In this document: positions 16,995-25,955 of the stretch, one piece after another
How positions within the stretch are numbered: position 1 is the first letter of the stretch
Layout of the letters: every line of letters begins with the position of its first letter
Origin: Gammaproteobacteria bacterium
GTDB lineage: Bacteria > Pseudomonadota > Gammaproteobacteria > Burkholderiales > Burkholderiaceae_B
Reading direction: 5' to 3'
Assembly: GCA_018812945.1 (NCBI GenBank)
Contig: JAHJCM010000107.1
Span: 1-56,495, forward strand
Length of the DNA stretch: 56,495 nucleotides
Notes under the pieces: model-generated
What the model saw: only the letters and a program-made list of their open reading frames with translations
Databases searched by the model: none
Told to the model about the DNA's origin: nothing
Translations under genes and position numbers: made by a program

Positions 16995-17996
16995 TTATCG
17001 TGACAATACCACCCTAAAGCGGGGGCTACCGTGGCGTACCTTCTCAATCGCTTCATTGATCTGCTCGAAGCGGTAGGTTTCTACAATCGGCTGTATGTTG
17101 TGCAAGGCTGCGAATTTCAGCATGTCGGCAATCACGCGTGGGCTGCCCACTGGCGAGGATGAAATGGTGCGTTGCTGGCCCATCAATCCAAACACGCCGA
17201 TGTCCAGAGGTTCCAGCACTGCACCCAGAAAATGCAAACGCCCTTTGGGTGCCAATGTAGAAATGTAGGCATTCCAGTCCAGTTTCACATTCACAGTCGA
17301 CAAAATCAGGTCGAATGAACCCGCTGCCTTTTTCAGGGCGTCAGGATCTTTGCTGTTGAGCACGTGGTGTGCGCCCATGCTTTTCAGTTCATTGGTTTTG
17401 GAGGGGTCGCTGCTGAATGCAGTGACTTCGCAGCCCCAGGCTTTGAGAAACATTACTGCCATGTGGCCCAAACCGCCCACGCCGATCACCGCCACTTTGC
17501 TTTGCGGTGAAATATTGAATTGCACAAGCGGGTTGTAAACGGTGATGCCACCGCACAGCAGCGGGCCTGCGGTTGCCGGGTTGACACCTGCGGGAATTTT
17601 TACCGCGCTGATGGCTTGAGCGCGTACTTTGTCAGCAAACCCGCCATGACGACCAACAATGGTGCCTTTGGCTGTGCTGCACAGGTTGTGATCGCCACCC
17701 ATGCACATTCTGCAACTTTCGCAGTAGCCTGCATGCCAGCCAAGGCCCACGACATCACCCAATACAAGGTGGCTGACATGGCTGCCCAATTTGCTCACGC
17801 GACCAATAATTTCATGGCCAGCCACCATGGGGTATTGGGCGCGGCCCCAGTCGTTGTCGAGCATGCTGACATCGCTGTGGCAAATGCCGCAGTGGTCGAC
17901 ATCGATTTCGATATCAAATGCACCCAGTTCACCGGGGTCGTACTGATAGGGTTTGAGTGGGCCTTTGGCCTCGAAAGCTGCGTAAGCGTTGATCAT
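16995..17996 (-). CDS. Zinc-dependent NAD(P) alcohol dehydrogenase (cinnamyl alcohol dehydrogenase/YahK type)
   Basis: This 333-residue medium-chain dehydrogenase reversibly oxidises alcohols to aldehydes. The catalytic zinc site appears as CGICHSD and GHE, the structural zinc site as four cysteines in ESCRMCMGGDHNLC, and the nucleotide fold as GVGGLGHMA. These, with the N-terminal KGPLKPYQYDPGELGAFDIE pattern, place it in the CAD/YahK subgroup, often active on aldehydes with NADPH. The gene is divergent from the molybdopterin oxidoreductase across a 90-base region that should contain both promoters. Confidence 0.88.
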   Translation of the reverse strand: MINAYAAFEAKGPLKPYQYDPGELGAFDIEIDVDHCGICHSDVSMLDNDWGRAQYPMVAGHEIIGRVSKLGSHVSHLVLGDVVGLGWHAGYCESCRMCMGGDHNLCSTAKGTIVGRHGGFADKVRAQAISAVKIPAGVNPATAGPLLCGGITVYNPLVQFNISPQSKVAVIGVGGLGHMAVMFLKAWGCEVTAFSSDPSKTNELKSMGAHHVLNSKDPDALKKAAGSFDLILSTVNVKLDWNAYISTLAPKGRLHFLGAVLEPLDIGVFGLMGQQRTISSSPVGSPRVIADMLKFAALHNIQPIVETYRFEQINEAIEKVRHGSPRFRVVLSR

Positions 17997-18085
17997 GATA
18001 TCTCCTTGAGTTTGCTTGATGGTATTACACCTTCGACAGTAGTATGTAGGTCAAAGTAATAATCAGAACAATCAGGAGACAAGAC

Positions 18086-20203
18086 TTGCAAACCCATCGC
18101 CGCGCCTGCCATTTGTGTGAAGCCATTTGTGGCTTGAAGATCGAGGTAGACAACAATCAGATTGTTTCAATCAAGGGCGATGAGCAAGACCCCTTTAGCC
18201 GTGGGCACATTTGCCCCAAGGCAGTGGCTCTGAAGGATATTCAGGAAGACCCCGACCGTTTAAAGCAACCGGTTAAAAAAGTGAACGGGCAATGGGTAGA
18301 AACCACCTGGGAAGACGCCATTGAGTTGGCCTGTGAAGGGTTGTTTCAGGTGCAGCAAAAATATGGTGCCAATGCAGTGGGTGTTTATCAGGGCAACCCG
18401 AATGTGCACAACTGGGGTTTGATGACCCACAGTGCCAATTTTTTGGGTTTGCTGAAAACACGCAACCGTTTTTCAGCCACCTCGGTTGATCAGTTGCCCA
18501 TGCAGCTGTTGGGTTACTGGATGTTTGGGCACCAACTGCTCATCACCATCCCGGACATTGACCACACCCAATATTTCCTGATGCTGGGGGCCAATCCGAT
18601 CGCTTCGAACGGCAGCTTGATGACCGTGCCCGATGTGGCTAAACGCATCAAGGCCCTCCAGGCGCGCGGTGGAAAGCTGATCGTGATTGATCCTCGAAAG
18701 ACTGAAACCGCCGAGGTGGCTGATGCGCATCATTTCATCAGGCCTGCCAGCGATGCGGCCTTTGTATTCGCACTCATCAACACCATTGTGGAGGAGGGCC
18801 TGACCCGCATGGATCGCCTGGCCCACCACAGTGAGGGTTTGTATGCGGCTTTGGGCGCGATTTCAAAGGTGACGCCTGAAGTGGCGCAGGCCGAGTGTGG
18901 TATTGACGCGGACACCATTCGCCAAATTGCGCGTGATTTTGCGAATGCCGGAAAGGCGGTGGCGTATGGCCGCATGGGCGCCTGTACCCAACGCCATGGC
19001 ACCTTGGCGCAGTGGGGTATTCAGTTGCTGAACTTTGTGACGGGCAACACCGACCGGGTTGGAGGAAGCCTGGTGGCCAACCCTGCGCTAGACCTGATTG
19101 CCGCGCCCAACAGCAAGCCCGGCAGTTATGGCCGCTGGCACAGCCGGGTCAGCCAAAAGCCTGAGGCGCTGGGTGAGTTTCCCAGTGCCATCATGGCTGA
19201 AGAAATTCAAACCGGGGGCGAAGGACAAATCAAGGCCATGGTGACCGTTGCGGGCAACCCGGTGTTGTCTACACCCAATGGCCAGCAGCTTGACAAGGCT
19301 TTGGCAGGGCTTGAGTTCATGGTGTCCGTGGACCTGTACATCAATGAAACGAATCGCCATGCGGATGTGATTTTGCCCACCACATCGCCTCTTGAGCATG
19401 ATCACTACGATTTGATTTTCAATATTTTCGGTGTGCGTAACCAGGCCAAGTACAGCGCGGCCACCTTGCCAAAACCACAAGGAAGCCTGGACGACTGGGA
19501 ACTGATGGACAAACTGGCCGCCTGCTACAGTGCAAAGATTGGCAAACCTGCTCGGCCTTCCATGCCGCCTCAAATGATTCTCGACATGGGTTTGCAAATG
19601 GGGCCCTATGGCATGGCCAGTGAGCAAAAGCTGAGTCTGGACAAATTAAAACAGCACCCCGAAGGCGTTGACTTGGGGCCGCTTCGCCCCAGCTTTCCAG
19701 ACCGTTTGCAAACTGCCGACAAAAAAATTCAGTTGGCACCTGCCGAGGTGCTACAGGCGGCAGCGAATTATGTGGCCGAATTGCTGAATGACGACAAGCG
19801 GGCAGGTGCCGACATGATGTTGATCGGCAGGCGCCACATTCGCAGCAACAATTCCTGGATGCACAACTCCGAGCGCCTGGTCAAAGGCAAGAACCGCTGC
19901 ACCGCCATGGTCAACCCTGCGGATGCTGCGCGTTTGAATTTGCAGGACGGGTACAACGTGCGTGTGCGCAGCCGAGTGGGTGAAATTACATTGCCTGTAG
20001 AAATTTCAAATGACGTAATGCCCAGCGTGGTGAGTATTCCGCACGGTTGGGGCCACGACAAATCGGGGGTACGTTTGCAAGTGGCAGCCGCCCACGCGGG
20101 GGTTAGTTGCAATGATTTGACCGATGAGCAATGGCTGGATGAGCCCAGTGGGAACGCCGCAGTCAACGGCGTGCCCGTAACACTCATTCCTGTGGCGCAA
20201 TAA
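18086..20203 (+). CDS. Molybdopterin-guanine-dinucleotide oxidoreductase, TTG start
   Basis: A 705-residue cytoplasmic member of the bis-MGD family. The N-terminus binds a [4Fe-4S] cluster through Cys8, Cys11, Cys15 and Cys43 (CHLCEAIC and GHICPKA). Later come the cofactor regions LMLGANPIASNGS and KLIVIDPRKTETAEVAD, and the C-terminal cap with NAADAARLNLQDG-like and IPHGWGHD motifs. The region aligned with the catalytic Cys or Sec of formate dehydrogenase reads TSVDQLPMQLLGYW and has neither, so the molybdenum ligand must be another residue or oxo group. The start is TTG, supported by AGGAG 8 bases before it. The substrate cannot be told from sequence. Confidence 0.85.
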   Translation: MQTHRRACHLCEAICGLKIEVDNNQIVSIKGDEQDPFSRGHICPKAVALKDIQEDPDRLKQPVKKVNGQWVETTWEDAIELACEGLFQVQQKYGANAVGVYQGNPNVHNWGLMTHSANFLGLLKTRNRFSATSVDQLPMQLLGYWMFGHQLLITIPDIDHTQYFLMLGANPIASNGSLMTVPDVAKRIKALQARGGKLIVIDPRKTETAEVADAHHFIRPASDAAFVFALINTIVEEGLTRMDRLAHHSEGLYAALGAISKVTPEVAQAECGIDADTIRQIARDFANAGKAVAYGRMGACTQRHGTLAQWGIQLLNFVTGNTDRVGGSLVANPALDLIAAPNSKPGSYGRWHSRVSQKPEALGEFPSAIMAEEIQTGGEGQIKAMVTVAGNPVLSTPNGQQLDKALAGLEFMVSVDLYINETNRHADVILPTTSPLEHDHYDLIFNIFGVRNQAKYSAATLPKPQGSLDDWELMDKLAACYSAKIGKPARPSMPPQMILDMGLQMGPYGMASEQKLSLDKLKQHPEGVDLGPLRPSFPDRLQTADKKIQLAPAEVLQAAANYVAELLNDDKRAGADMMLIGRRHIRSNNSWMHNSERLVKGKNRCTAMVNPADAARLNLQDGYNVRVRSRVGEITLPVEISNDVMPSVVSIPHGWGHDKSGVRLQVAAAHAGVSCNDLTDEQWLDEPSGNAAVNGVPVTLIPVAQ

Positions 20204-20207
20204 GTGC

Positions 20208-20239
20208 CGGGCTGACTGTCAATCAGCCCGCCTTTTTTT
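20208..20239 (+). terminator. Intrinsic terminator between convergent genes
   Basis: An 8-bp perfect stem (CGGGCTGA with TCAGCCCG) is followed by seven Ts on the plus strand. It ends the oxidoreductase transcript and contains the stop codon of the convergent methyltransferase gene. Confidence 0.85.
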
Positions 20240-20972
20240 CCCACACAGTCATTTCTGCAATGCTGTGCTGGTATTTGCGGGCCGTTTCCCGAATCACAAA
20301 CGGAACGTTCAATGGCTCGCGAACCAGATTGAAATGGGGAGCAAGCACGGCTTGCATGCCTTCAAGCATGGTTTTGGGCTTGCCATGTTCTTCAATGCCG
20401 CCAATCCAGTTTTCCTTGGGCGTGTACTCGGTCAACAGCGTGTAGGGCGAGCTGATCACCAGCAAGCCGCCGGGCACAATGCGCTTTGGCATGTCGTTTA
20501 AAAACTCGGTGGGGTTGTTCACCCGGTCAATCAGGTTGCCTGCGAATATCAGGTCGTAACCGGTGTGTTCCGCGCCCAGCTTGCAGGCGTCGCCTTGCGA
20601 GAATTCAACACGCTGGCTGCACTCGCTGTAATTGAAATCAGCAAGCGACACTTGCATGGCCCTCCCCAAATCACCCTCATCGTGCAAAAAGTAATTCAGC
20701 GCATTGCCCTGTTGCAAGGCTTGGGCGGCGTTGATGAAACGTGCGGAAAGATCAACGCCCACAGCTGTATCAAAGCCCAAAGCCAGCTCGAAGGTACTTC
20801 TTCCAACTGCACAGCCCAGGTCCAGCGCTTTGCGGCGTGGCTGATTGCCCATGAATTCCAGGCAAAGTTGAGCGCAGCGCACTGGGTAATTGGGAACATC
20901 AAAATAGTCGACGCCGTAGTGAAAGGCCAGGTACTGGTTTAATAGCTCGTCGGTTTCGTAATAATTGGTCAT
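20223..20972 (-). CDS. 4-mercaptohistidine N-methyltransferase (OvoA C-terminal domain as a separate protein)
   Basis: This 249-residue SAM-dependent methyltransferase has the motif I ALDLGCAVGRSTFELA, followed by GVDLSARFI and LIFAGNLIDRV. It resembles the methyltransferase half of the ovothiol synthase OvoA, which methylates the imidazole N of 4-mercaptohistidine to give ovothiol A. In Erwinia OvoA the activity is fused to the sulfoxide synthase; here it is a separate cistron starting 6 bases after the stop of that gene. The C-terminal RETARKYQHSIAEMTVWEK is also typical. The assignment depends largely on this pairing. Confidence 0.75.
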   Translation of the reverse strand: MTNYYETDELLNQYLAFHYGVDYFDVPNYPVRCAQLCLEFMGNQPRRKALDLGCAVGRSTFELALGFDTAVGVDLSARFINAAQALQQGNALNYFLHDEGDLGRAMQVSLADFNYSECSQRVEFSQGDACKLGAEHTGYDLIFAGNLIDRVNNPTEFLNDMPKRIVPGGLLVISSPYTLLTEYTPKENWIGGIEEHGKPKTMLEGMQAVLAPHFNLVREPLNVPFVIRETARKYQHSIAEMTVWEKKAG

Positions 20973-20978
20973 AAAGCC

Positions 20979-22274
20979 TTATTGGGCACAGGTTCTGAAG
21001 CCGACGAACACATCGTTTCGATCGGGCGTGTAGGCTTGGCGGTATGTGCCGCGAATGAGTATGGAAGAAGTGGCGCAAGAACCACCCCGAACCACTTTGT
21101 GGTCTCCGAATTGCAAGGTGGACATGAAGGGGTACATGTCCATGGTGAATCCGCTGTAGGGGAAAAACAGGCTGTCGGTCCACTCCCAGACAGTGCCAAT
21201 CATCTGCCGGCATCCAAACGGGCTGTCTCCTTCGGGCAGGGCAGTTACTGGTAGCCTCGCAAGGTGTGTGCTGTCCATGTCCACCCGGTGGCTTTCCATG
21301 TTGTTGCCCCAGGGAAACTTGTTGCAGGTGCCTTGTTCGTGGTTGCCCAAAGCGGCCACTTCCCATTCAAACTCGGAAGGCAAGCGTCGCCCGGCAAACT
21401 TGCAGTAGGCTTGTGCCTCCCAATAACTCACGTGCTTAACGGGCAGGTTGGCCTGAACAGGAAGCCATTGGTCGAAATGGCGTTCCAGCCAAATGCTGTT
21501 TTCTTTTCTCCAGAATAGGGGGTGCTTTGCGCCAGTGCTGTTACGCCACTTCAGGCCTGCCATGCTCCAGTGTTGGTCGTTTTCATATCCACCTGCCTGA
21601 ATGAAAGCCAGAAACTCGGCATTGCTGACCAGAGTTTTCGAAATTTTGAAGGCTTTCATTTCAACGATGAACCCAGGCTTTTCATTGTCGAAACAGAAAT
21701 CTTCTGTCGCGAAATGTTCAGATTCTGGTGGCATGCCGATGCGGTAGCAGCCTGCAGGTACTTCCACATCGCTGTGGTCGATTGGATATGTGTTTTCCGC
21801 GCCTGTGCCCTTCAACGAATAGGGCGGCGGCGCATAGCCCAGGCTTTGGCGCGCCCACACCATCGACTCAATGTGCATGTTCAGGTGAAAAATGGCGTAC
21901 TTGTATAGGTACAAGTCGCTGTCGGTCAGCGCCTTGGTTTCAATTCGCTGTTTCACCTTGTTGAAGGTGTCGTCAAAGTAGCGCAGGGTGTCGGGTTTGT
22001 CTGGGAAAAGCCCTTCTTGCCAGCGGTCCTCGTGGGCCAGTTCAAACGAGTCCCAAATGTCGTCGAGGGCCGGGTTGTACGAGGGGGCTTTGTCCAGGTT
22101 TTGCAGAATGAACCGCTCGAAGAAAAAAGCGGCATGCCCAACTTCCCAAATTGGCGGATTAATGCCCGGCAAATAGGGCACTTTGGTTTGCTGAGCACTT
22201 AAGCTGTTGAGCAATTCAAGAACACGCTCGCGGCTTTGTTGCAAAGTAGCGAGTAAGGATTGCTTGTTGTTCAT
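20979..22274 (-). CDS. ovoA: 5-histidylcysteine sulfoxide synthase (OvoA N-terminal part)
   Basis: A non-haem iron enzyme that joins cysteine to C5 of histidine with oxygen, the first step of ovothiol synthesis. The 431-residue protein has an N-terminal DinB-like helical domain whose iron ligands are visible as His47 (GHAAFF), His130 and His134 (HLNMHIE), and a C-terminal formylglycine-enzyme-like domain (WKWRNST-like segment, RLPSEFEWEVAA, VVRGGSC, RQAYTPDRNDVFVGFR). EgtB and the selenoneine enzyme share this fold, but the adjacent OvoA-type methyltransferase favours ovothiol. No beta-lyase (OvoB) gene is next to it. It is transcribed divergently from the CigR-like gene. Confidence 0.78.
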   Translation of the reverse strand: MNNKQSLLATLQQSRERVLELLNSLSAQQTKVPYLPGINPPIWEVGHAAFFFERFILQNLDKAPSYNPALDDIWDSFELAHEDRWQEGLFPDKPDTLRYFDDTFNKVKQRIETKALTDSDLYLYKYAIFHLNMHIESMVWARQSLGYAPPPYSLKGTGAENTYPIDHSDVEVPAGCYRIGMPPESEHFATEDFCFDNEKPGFIVEMKAFKISKTLVSNAEFLAFIQAGGYENDQHWSMAGLKWRNSTGAKHPLFWRKENSIWLERHFDQWLPVQANLPVKHVSYWEAQAYCKFAGRRLPSEFEWEVAALGNHEQGTCNKFPWGNNMESHRVDMDSTHLARLPVTALPEGDSPFGCRQMIGTVWEWTDSLFFPYSGFTMDMYPFMSTLQFGDHKVVRGGSCATSSILIRGTYRQAYTPDRNDVFVGFRTCAQ

Positions 22275-22324
22275 CGTGGTGGTACTACTAATGGGTTACA
22301 ACCAATTATAGGCCACCCATGTTC

Positions 22325-22855
22325 ATGAAATCGATACTACGCACCTTGACAGTGACATCCACTGCACTGTTGATTGCCACTGGCAGCGCTTACGCCGAAA
22401 AACCTGGAAAAGGAAACGGCAACCAGGGCAAAAACAAGGAACAAAGTGAACAACGCGGGCAAAAGGAAAACCGCAAGGGTGGTGGTAACGAGAAAGGCAA
22501 TCGTGCTGACGGTGGTCGTGACTCTGGGCAGGGCGGTGTATCTGTGTCGTTTAACTTTGGCAGCGCCGAAACCCGCATTGTGCGGGACTACTACGGTGGC
22601 CAGGTTGCCAAAGGCAAATGCCCACCAGGCCTGGCAAAAAAGGGCAATGGTTGCCAGCCCCCGGGCCAAGCCAAGCAGTGGCAAAAGGGCCGCGCCTTGG
22701 GTAGCGATGTTCGGTATTACGACATTCCCAATGAATTGCGTATTCGCCTGCCCGCACCACCTTTGAACCACAAATATGTTCAGTTGGGCACTGATCTGTT
22801 GTTGATCGCAGTGGGAACAGCCATCGTCGTGGATGCGGTTGACGGGATTTTCTGA
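22325..22855 (+). CDS. Secreted RcnB/CigR-like protein
   Basis: A 176-residue exported protein with a signal peptide ending ATGSAYA, a very basic low-complexity section rich in Lys, Gly, Asn and Gln (about residues 25-75), and a C-terminal domain with CPPGLAKKGNGCQPPGQAKQW and LPAPPLNHKYVQLGTDLLLIAVGT. This repeat-like PPGxAKK pattern and final hydrophobic strand resemble the periplasmic RcnB family and the CigR group. The role is unknown here. An ATG at 22319 would add two residues; 22325 gives the more usual Met-Lys start of a signal peptide. Confidence 0.6.
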   Translation: MKSILRTLTVTSTALLIATGSAYAEKPGKGNGNQGKNKEQSEQRGQKENRKGGGNEKGNRADGGRDSGQGGVSVSFNFGSAETRIVRDYYGGQVAKGKCPPGLAKKGNGCQPPGQAKQWQKGRALGSDVRYYDIPNELRIRLPAPPLNHKYVQLGTDLLLIAVGTAIVVDAVDGIF

Positions 22856-22860
22856 TCCAG

Positions 22861-22894
22861 GACGAATCATCACGCCGGTGATTCGTCATTTATT
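22861..22894 (+). terminator. Hairpin terminator after the CigR-like gene
   Basis: A 9-bp perfect stem (GACGAATCA with TGATTCGTC) starts 5 bases after the stop codon and is followed by an A/T-rich ATTTATT tail. Confidence 0.65.
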
Positions 22895-22990
22895 CCTGCG
22901 CCAAGTGGAACAGTGAATTGCTGATCCACTTGCTTATCTAGTTGCTAACAACAACTAGACTGGCACCGACACTATTAATTGGGTGCCGCC

Positions 22991-23854
22991 ATGACAAACA
23001 AGATTGAAGTCTCGATTCCAGCCGTGGGGCAACCTTTGGCTGGAACATTTTTTACCGCATCAAATGGCAACACTGACAAACCGTTGCTGATTTGCCCCGC
23101 AACAGGGATTACCCAGAAATTTTATTTTCCGTTTGCCCGATGGTTGGCCCATCAGGGATTTTCTGTATTGGTGTTTGATTATCGAGGCATCGGAAAATCT
23201 TTGCAGGAGTCGCATGTCAAGCATTGCGGGGTGAAAAAGCAGGACTGGGGCTTGTATGACATGCCGGCAGCGCTGGATTTTCTGCTTGAACTCACTGGGC
23301 AGGGTAGCGCATACCTCGTCGGGCACAGTGCAGGTGGGCAGTTGTTTGGCTTGATGCATAACCACGCCAAAGTACGTGGCGTGTTGGCGGTGGCGGCTTC
23401 TTCCGGGCATGTGAAGAATATTCGGAAGGACAAGCGCAATGGTGCCAAGTTCATGCTGCGATGGGTGATCCCGATCAGCTCTGCCGTGTTGGGGTATGTA
23501 CCCGCCAAGCGTTTTGGTTGGGGTGAAAATTTGCCAAAGGGGGTTGGCCTGCAATGGGCCAAGTGGTGTTCCAGCCCCGGTTATGTAGAAAATGAATTTG
23601 GTAACGATGTGCAACAACACTGGTTTGAACAATTCAAATCGCCAATTACCTTTGTGCATGCCAGCGATGATGAAATCGCAACCCTGCCCAATGTGGAGGA
23701 CATCATGCGCCTGTTCACCAAGGCCAGCAAGAAACGGATTGAAATCAATCCCGAGACGTTCGAGCTTGGCAAAGTAGGGCACATCGATATTCTCAGAGAG
23801 CGGTGCAACAGCATTTGGCCGCAAATTCTTGCAGAACTGGCTCCCGTTCAGTAA
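22991..23854 (+). CDS. Alpha/beta-hydrolase
   Basis: A 287-residue cytoplasmic hydrolase with the nucleophile elbow GHSAGG (Ser113), an oxyanion-region segment ICPATG near residue 38, the strand VFDYRGIGKS, and late HASDDEIATLP and KVGHIDIL stretches that supply the acid and His170-270 region base. It resembles the serine aminopeptidase/monoacylglycerol lipase-like group, but the substrate is unknown. The frame extends upstream to a TTG at 22979; the ATG at 22991 is chosen. The stop lies inside a pair of alternative hairpins. Confidence 0.8.
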   Translation: MTNKIEVSIPAVGQPLAGTFFTASNGNTDKPLLICPATGITQKFYFPFARWLAHQGFSVLVFDYRGIGKSLQESHVKHCGVKKQDWGLYDMPAALDFLLELTGQGSAYLVGHSAGGQLFGLMHNHAKVRGVLAVAASSGHVKNIRKDKRNGAKFMLRWVIPISSAVLGYVPAKRFGWGENLPKGVGLQWAKWCSSPGYVENEFGNDVQQHWFEQFKSPITFVHASDDEIATLPNVEDIMRLFTKASKKRIEINPETFELGKVGHIDILRERCNSIWPQILAELAPVQ

Positions 23855-23880
23855 AACCTCGTTTTACACTGAGGTTTTAC
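23851..23880 (+). terminator. Alternative hairpins across the hydrolase stop codon
   Basis: The unit GTAAAAC occurs at 23851, its complement GTTTTAC at 23861, and a second complementary arm GAGGTTTTAC at 23871. The first arm can pair with the near one (7 bp, 3-base loop) or with the far one (10 bp, 10-base loop), but not both. No U-run follows, so termination is not certain. Confidence 0.45.
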
Positions 23881-23899
23881 TGGCGCGGAGGGTGATCTG

Positions 23900-24397
23900 A
23901 TGAAGAAGTGGATCAGTGCTTTTTTGCTTGTTTTGCCGGCACAGTTCGCTGTAGCCGCAGAAGTAAAACCTGGCTTGTGGGAGACGGAGTTTGATTCTCA
24001 GGGCATGGGCCCCGAGGCACAGGCTGCCATGAAGCAAATGGAAAGCATGCCACCGGCCCAGCGCAAGCAAATGGAGGCCATGATGGCCCAAATGGGCGTT
24101 TCCATGGGTGCCAAGGCTGGTTCGGTTCGGTTTTGTATAACGCCTGAGCAAGCCAAAGCCAACGATGTTCCAGTACAGGACGACGGGGATTGTAAAAACA
24201 AGGTGTTGAGCCGAAGCGCTAAATCCATGAAAGTCGAATTCAAATGCCCAGATACTCAGGGCACCGCAACTGTTAATTTCACGTCGCCCACTCAATACGA
24301 AACGAAGATAGACGCAACAACAAGCGAGGGTGGTCAGCAACGTAAAGTTCAGCAAACCTTGAAAAGCAAGTGGGTTAAGGCCAGTTGTGGTGGTTAA
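23900..24397 (+). CDS. DUF3617 family periplasmic protein
   Basis: The product has a signal peptide cut after FAVAA, then the DUF3617 opening EVKPGLWETEF. A Met/Gln-rich helix (MKQMESMPPAQRKQMEAMMAQMG is its core) is followed by VRFCITPEQA and a second Cys-containing section ending KASCGG. DUF3617 proteins are small secreted beta-rich proteins of unknown function. It lies between the hydrolase and the thioredoxin-like gene in the same direction. Confidence 0.8.
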   Translation: MKKWISAFLLVLPAQFAVAAEVKPGLWETEFDSQGMGPEAQAAMKQMESMPPAQRKQMEAMMAQMGVSMGAKAGSVRFCITPEQAKANDVPVQDDGDCKNKVLSRSAKSMKVEFKCPDTQGTATVNFTSPTQYETKIDATTSEGGQQRKVQQTLKSKWVKASCGG

Positions 24398-24414
24398 GCG
24401 GAGCCAATCTCGCG

Positions 24415-24912
24415 ATGAAAACTTTTTGTAACCCGTCCGTTTGTCGTCTCTGGTTGTTTGCGCTTTGCACCGTTTTTACCTTCAGTGCGACTGCCCGCGA
24501 CATAGAACCTAAGCCCTTGCATTACGAATTGCCTGGCTGGTTCAAACAAACTTTTCTGGAAATTCCCCTCGACATTCAAGATGCACAAACCCGAGGAAAG
24601 AAGCTGCTCATTTTCTTTCACCTGGATGATTGCCCATATTGCGCGTATTTGCTGAAAGAGAATTTTACAGAAGGACCCAACCGCGAGAGGATTGAAGCCA
24701 AGTTCGATGTGATTGCCATCAATGTGCGTGGCGACTTGCCCGTGAATTGGATCGACGGCACCGTGTATTCTGAAAAGCAATTGGCCAGAAAACTGGGTGT
24801 GTTTGCCACCCCGGCAGTGTTGGTGATGGGGCCCAAGCCCGAGGTGAACAAAAAAATTATGGGCTACAAGAAGCCTTCTGAGTTTCTTGATTTATTGGGC
24901 CTTGCCAATTGA
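24415..24912 (+). CDS. Exported thioredoxin-like protein
   Basis: A 165-residue protein with a signal peptide ending about FSATARD, then a thioredoxin fold with the active site LDDCPYCAYLL (Cys73, Cys76) and the cis-proline segment GVFATPAVLVM. It resembles SoxW/DsbD-gamma-like periplasmic thiol proteins. No sulfur-oxidation genes are beside it. The ATG at 24415 lies after the previous stop and is preferred to an upstream in-frame codon at 24385. Its 3' end overlaps the convergent AraC gene by 49 bases. Confidence 0.75.
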   Translation: MKTFCNPSVCRLWLFALCTVFTFSATARDIEPKPLHYELPGWFKQTFLEIPLDIQDAQTRGKKLLIFFHLDDCPYCAYLLKENFTEGPNRERIEAKFDVIAINVRGDLPVNWIDGTVYSEKQLARKLGVFATPAVLVMGPKPEVNKKIMGYKKPSEFLDLLGLAN

Positions 24913-25955
24913 TTCGAGCTTAAACGGTAAGCCTTGGGCGTTTGCCCTGTTTGTTGCCTAAACACCCGTGCAAAATTGCCCGAACTGGCATAGCCAAGCC
25001 GATACGCGATTTGTTGAATGGGTAAATCGGTGGTGTCCAGCAAACAGATGGCATCTCGAAGGCAGGCCATGTCGCGTAGTTCACGGTAACTGGTTTGCCA
25101 GAAATCAAGTTTTCTGCGCATGGTCCTCAGTGACACCCCTAATTTAACGGCCACTTCATTCTGGCTTGGATAGCCAGACTCTCCCAGCGTCAGCATTTGC
25201 TGAACCTGTGCCAGAAAGTGGCTGCTGTCACCCGATATCAGAGCCAGTTCGCGTTCGCATTGTTGAACCGCGAGCGCCAAAACAGGTGGGTTTGACATAG
25301 GGAGTTTTTTATTGGCCACATCAGCAGGTATGCAGTATTGCCAAACGGTGGAGTCGTGCAACATGGTGGGCAGGCGATCGGCGAAACGGGGCACGTAACC
25401 CTGAGCCTCACCCCGTAGGAAAAACTGGCCAGTTGGTTTTTCAGTGCCGATCAACATTTGAAGCGACCTGAACAGCACAGTCAAAATACACTCAAAATAA
25501 ACACGTTGTATTTCGGTCCCCAAAGGCAAGTTGATGTGCAGTGAAATGCAGGTATGTTCCGGCAGGGTACAGACCGATAAGTTGACTGCACGCTCCTGCA
25601 CAGTCCAGAAGCGGCTGAGCAAATCGAATACTTCAGGCATCGAGCTTGCACACATGATGGCCATGCCCAAGCTGCCATGGCTAGTCAAAGGCAATGACAA
25701 ACCGATTTCAAAACCCAGTCCATTATTGCCAGTGTGCTCGAGTATCTGATTGATCAGATTCATTTGCACCACAGGTGGAACCCTGGCTGCGGGATCTTCA
25801 AGAATTCTTTTGTCGAAACCTGCTTTCGCAATCAACTCATTCTCATCCAACCCTCGTTCTCGACCTATAGCCAGCACAGTTTTTACATAGATTGCAGGAA
25901 TGTGTGGTTTAAAAAACCAGATTCCCAAAGGGTGTTGGCCAGTGGATTGCAGCAT
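24864..25955 (-). CDS. AraC-family regulator with OruR/ArgR-type N-terminal domain
   Basis: The 363-residue protein has an N-terminal ligand-sensing domain of the AraC_binding 'Arabinose-binding-like' class (ERGLDENELIAKAGFDKRIL through LTSHGSLGMAIMCASS) and a C-terminal double helix-turn-helix with VAVKLGVSLRTMRRKL, LPIQQIAYRLGYASSGNFAR and FRQQTGQTPKAYR. AGGA lies 5 bases before the ATG at 25955. Its first 73 bases overlap the end of the same-strand SDR gene, and its end overlaps the thioredoxin-like gene. It may control that SDR, which is inference. Confidence 0.85.
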   Translation of the reverse strand: MLQSTGQHPLGIWFFKPHIPAIYVKTVLAIGRERGLDENELIAKAGFDKRILEDPAARVPPVVQMNLINQILEHTGNNGLGFEIGLSLPLTSHGSLGMAIMCASSMPEVFDLLSRFWTVQERAVNLSVCTLPEHTCISLHINLPLGTEIQRVYFECILTVLFRSLQMLIGTEKPTGQFFLRGEAQGYVPRFADRLPTMLHDSTVWQYCIPADVANKKLPMSNPPVLALAVQQCERELALISGDSSHFLAQVQQMLTLGESGYPSQNEVAVKLGVSLRTMRRKLDFWQTSYRELRDMACLRDAICLLDTTDLPIQQIAYRLGYASSGNFARVFRQQTGQTPKAYRLSSNQLARPNKSRNSEGFL

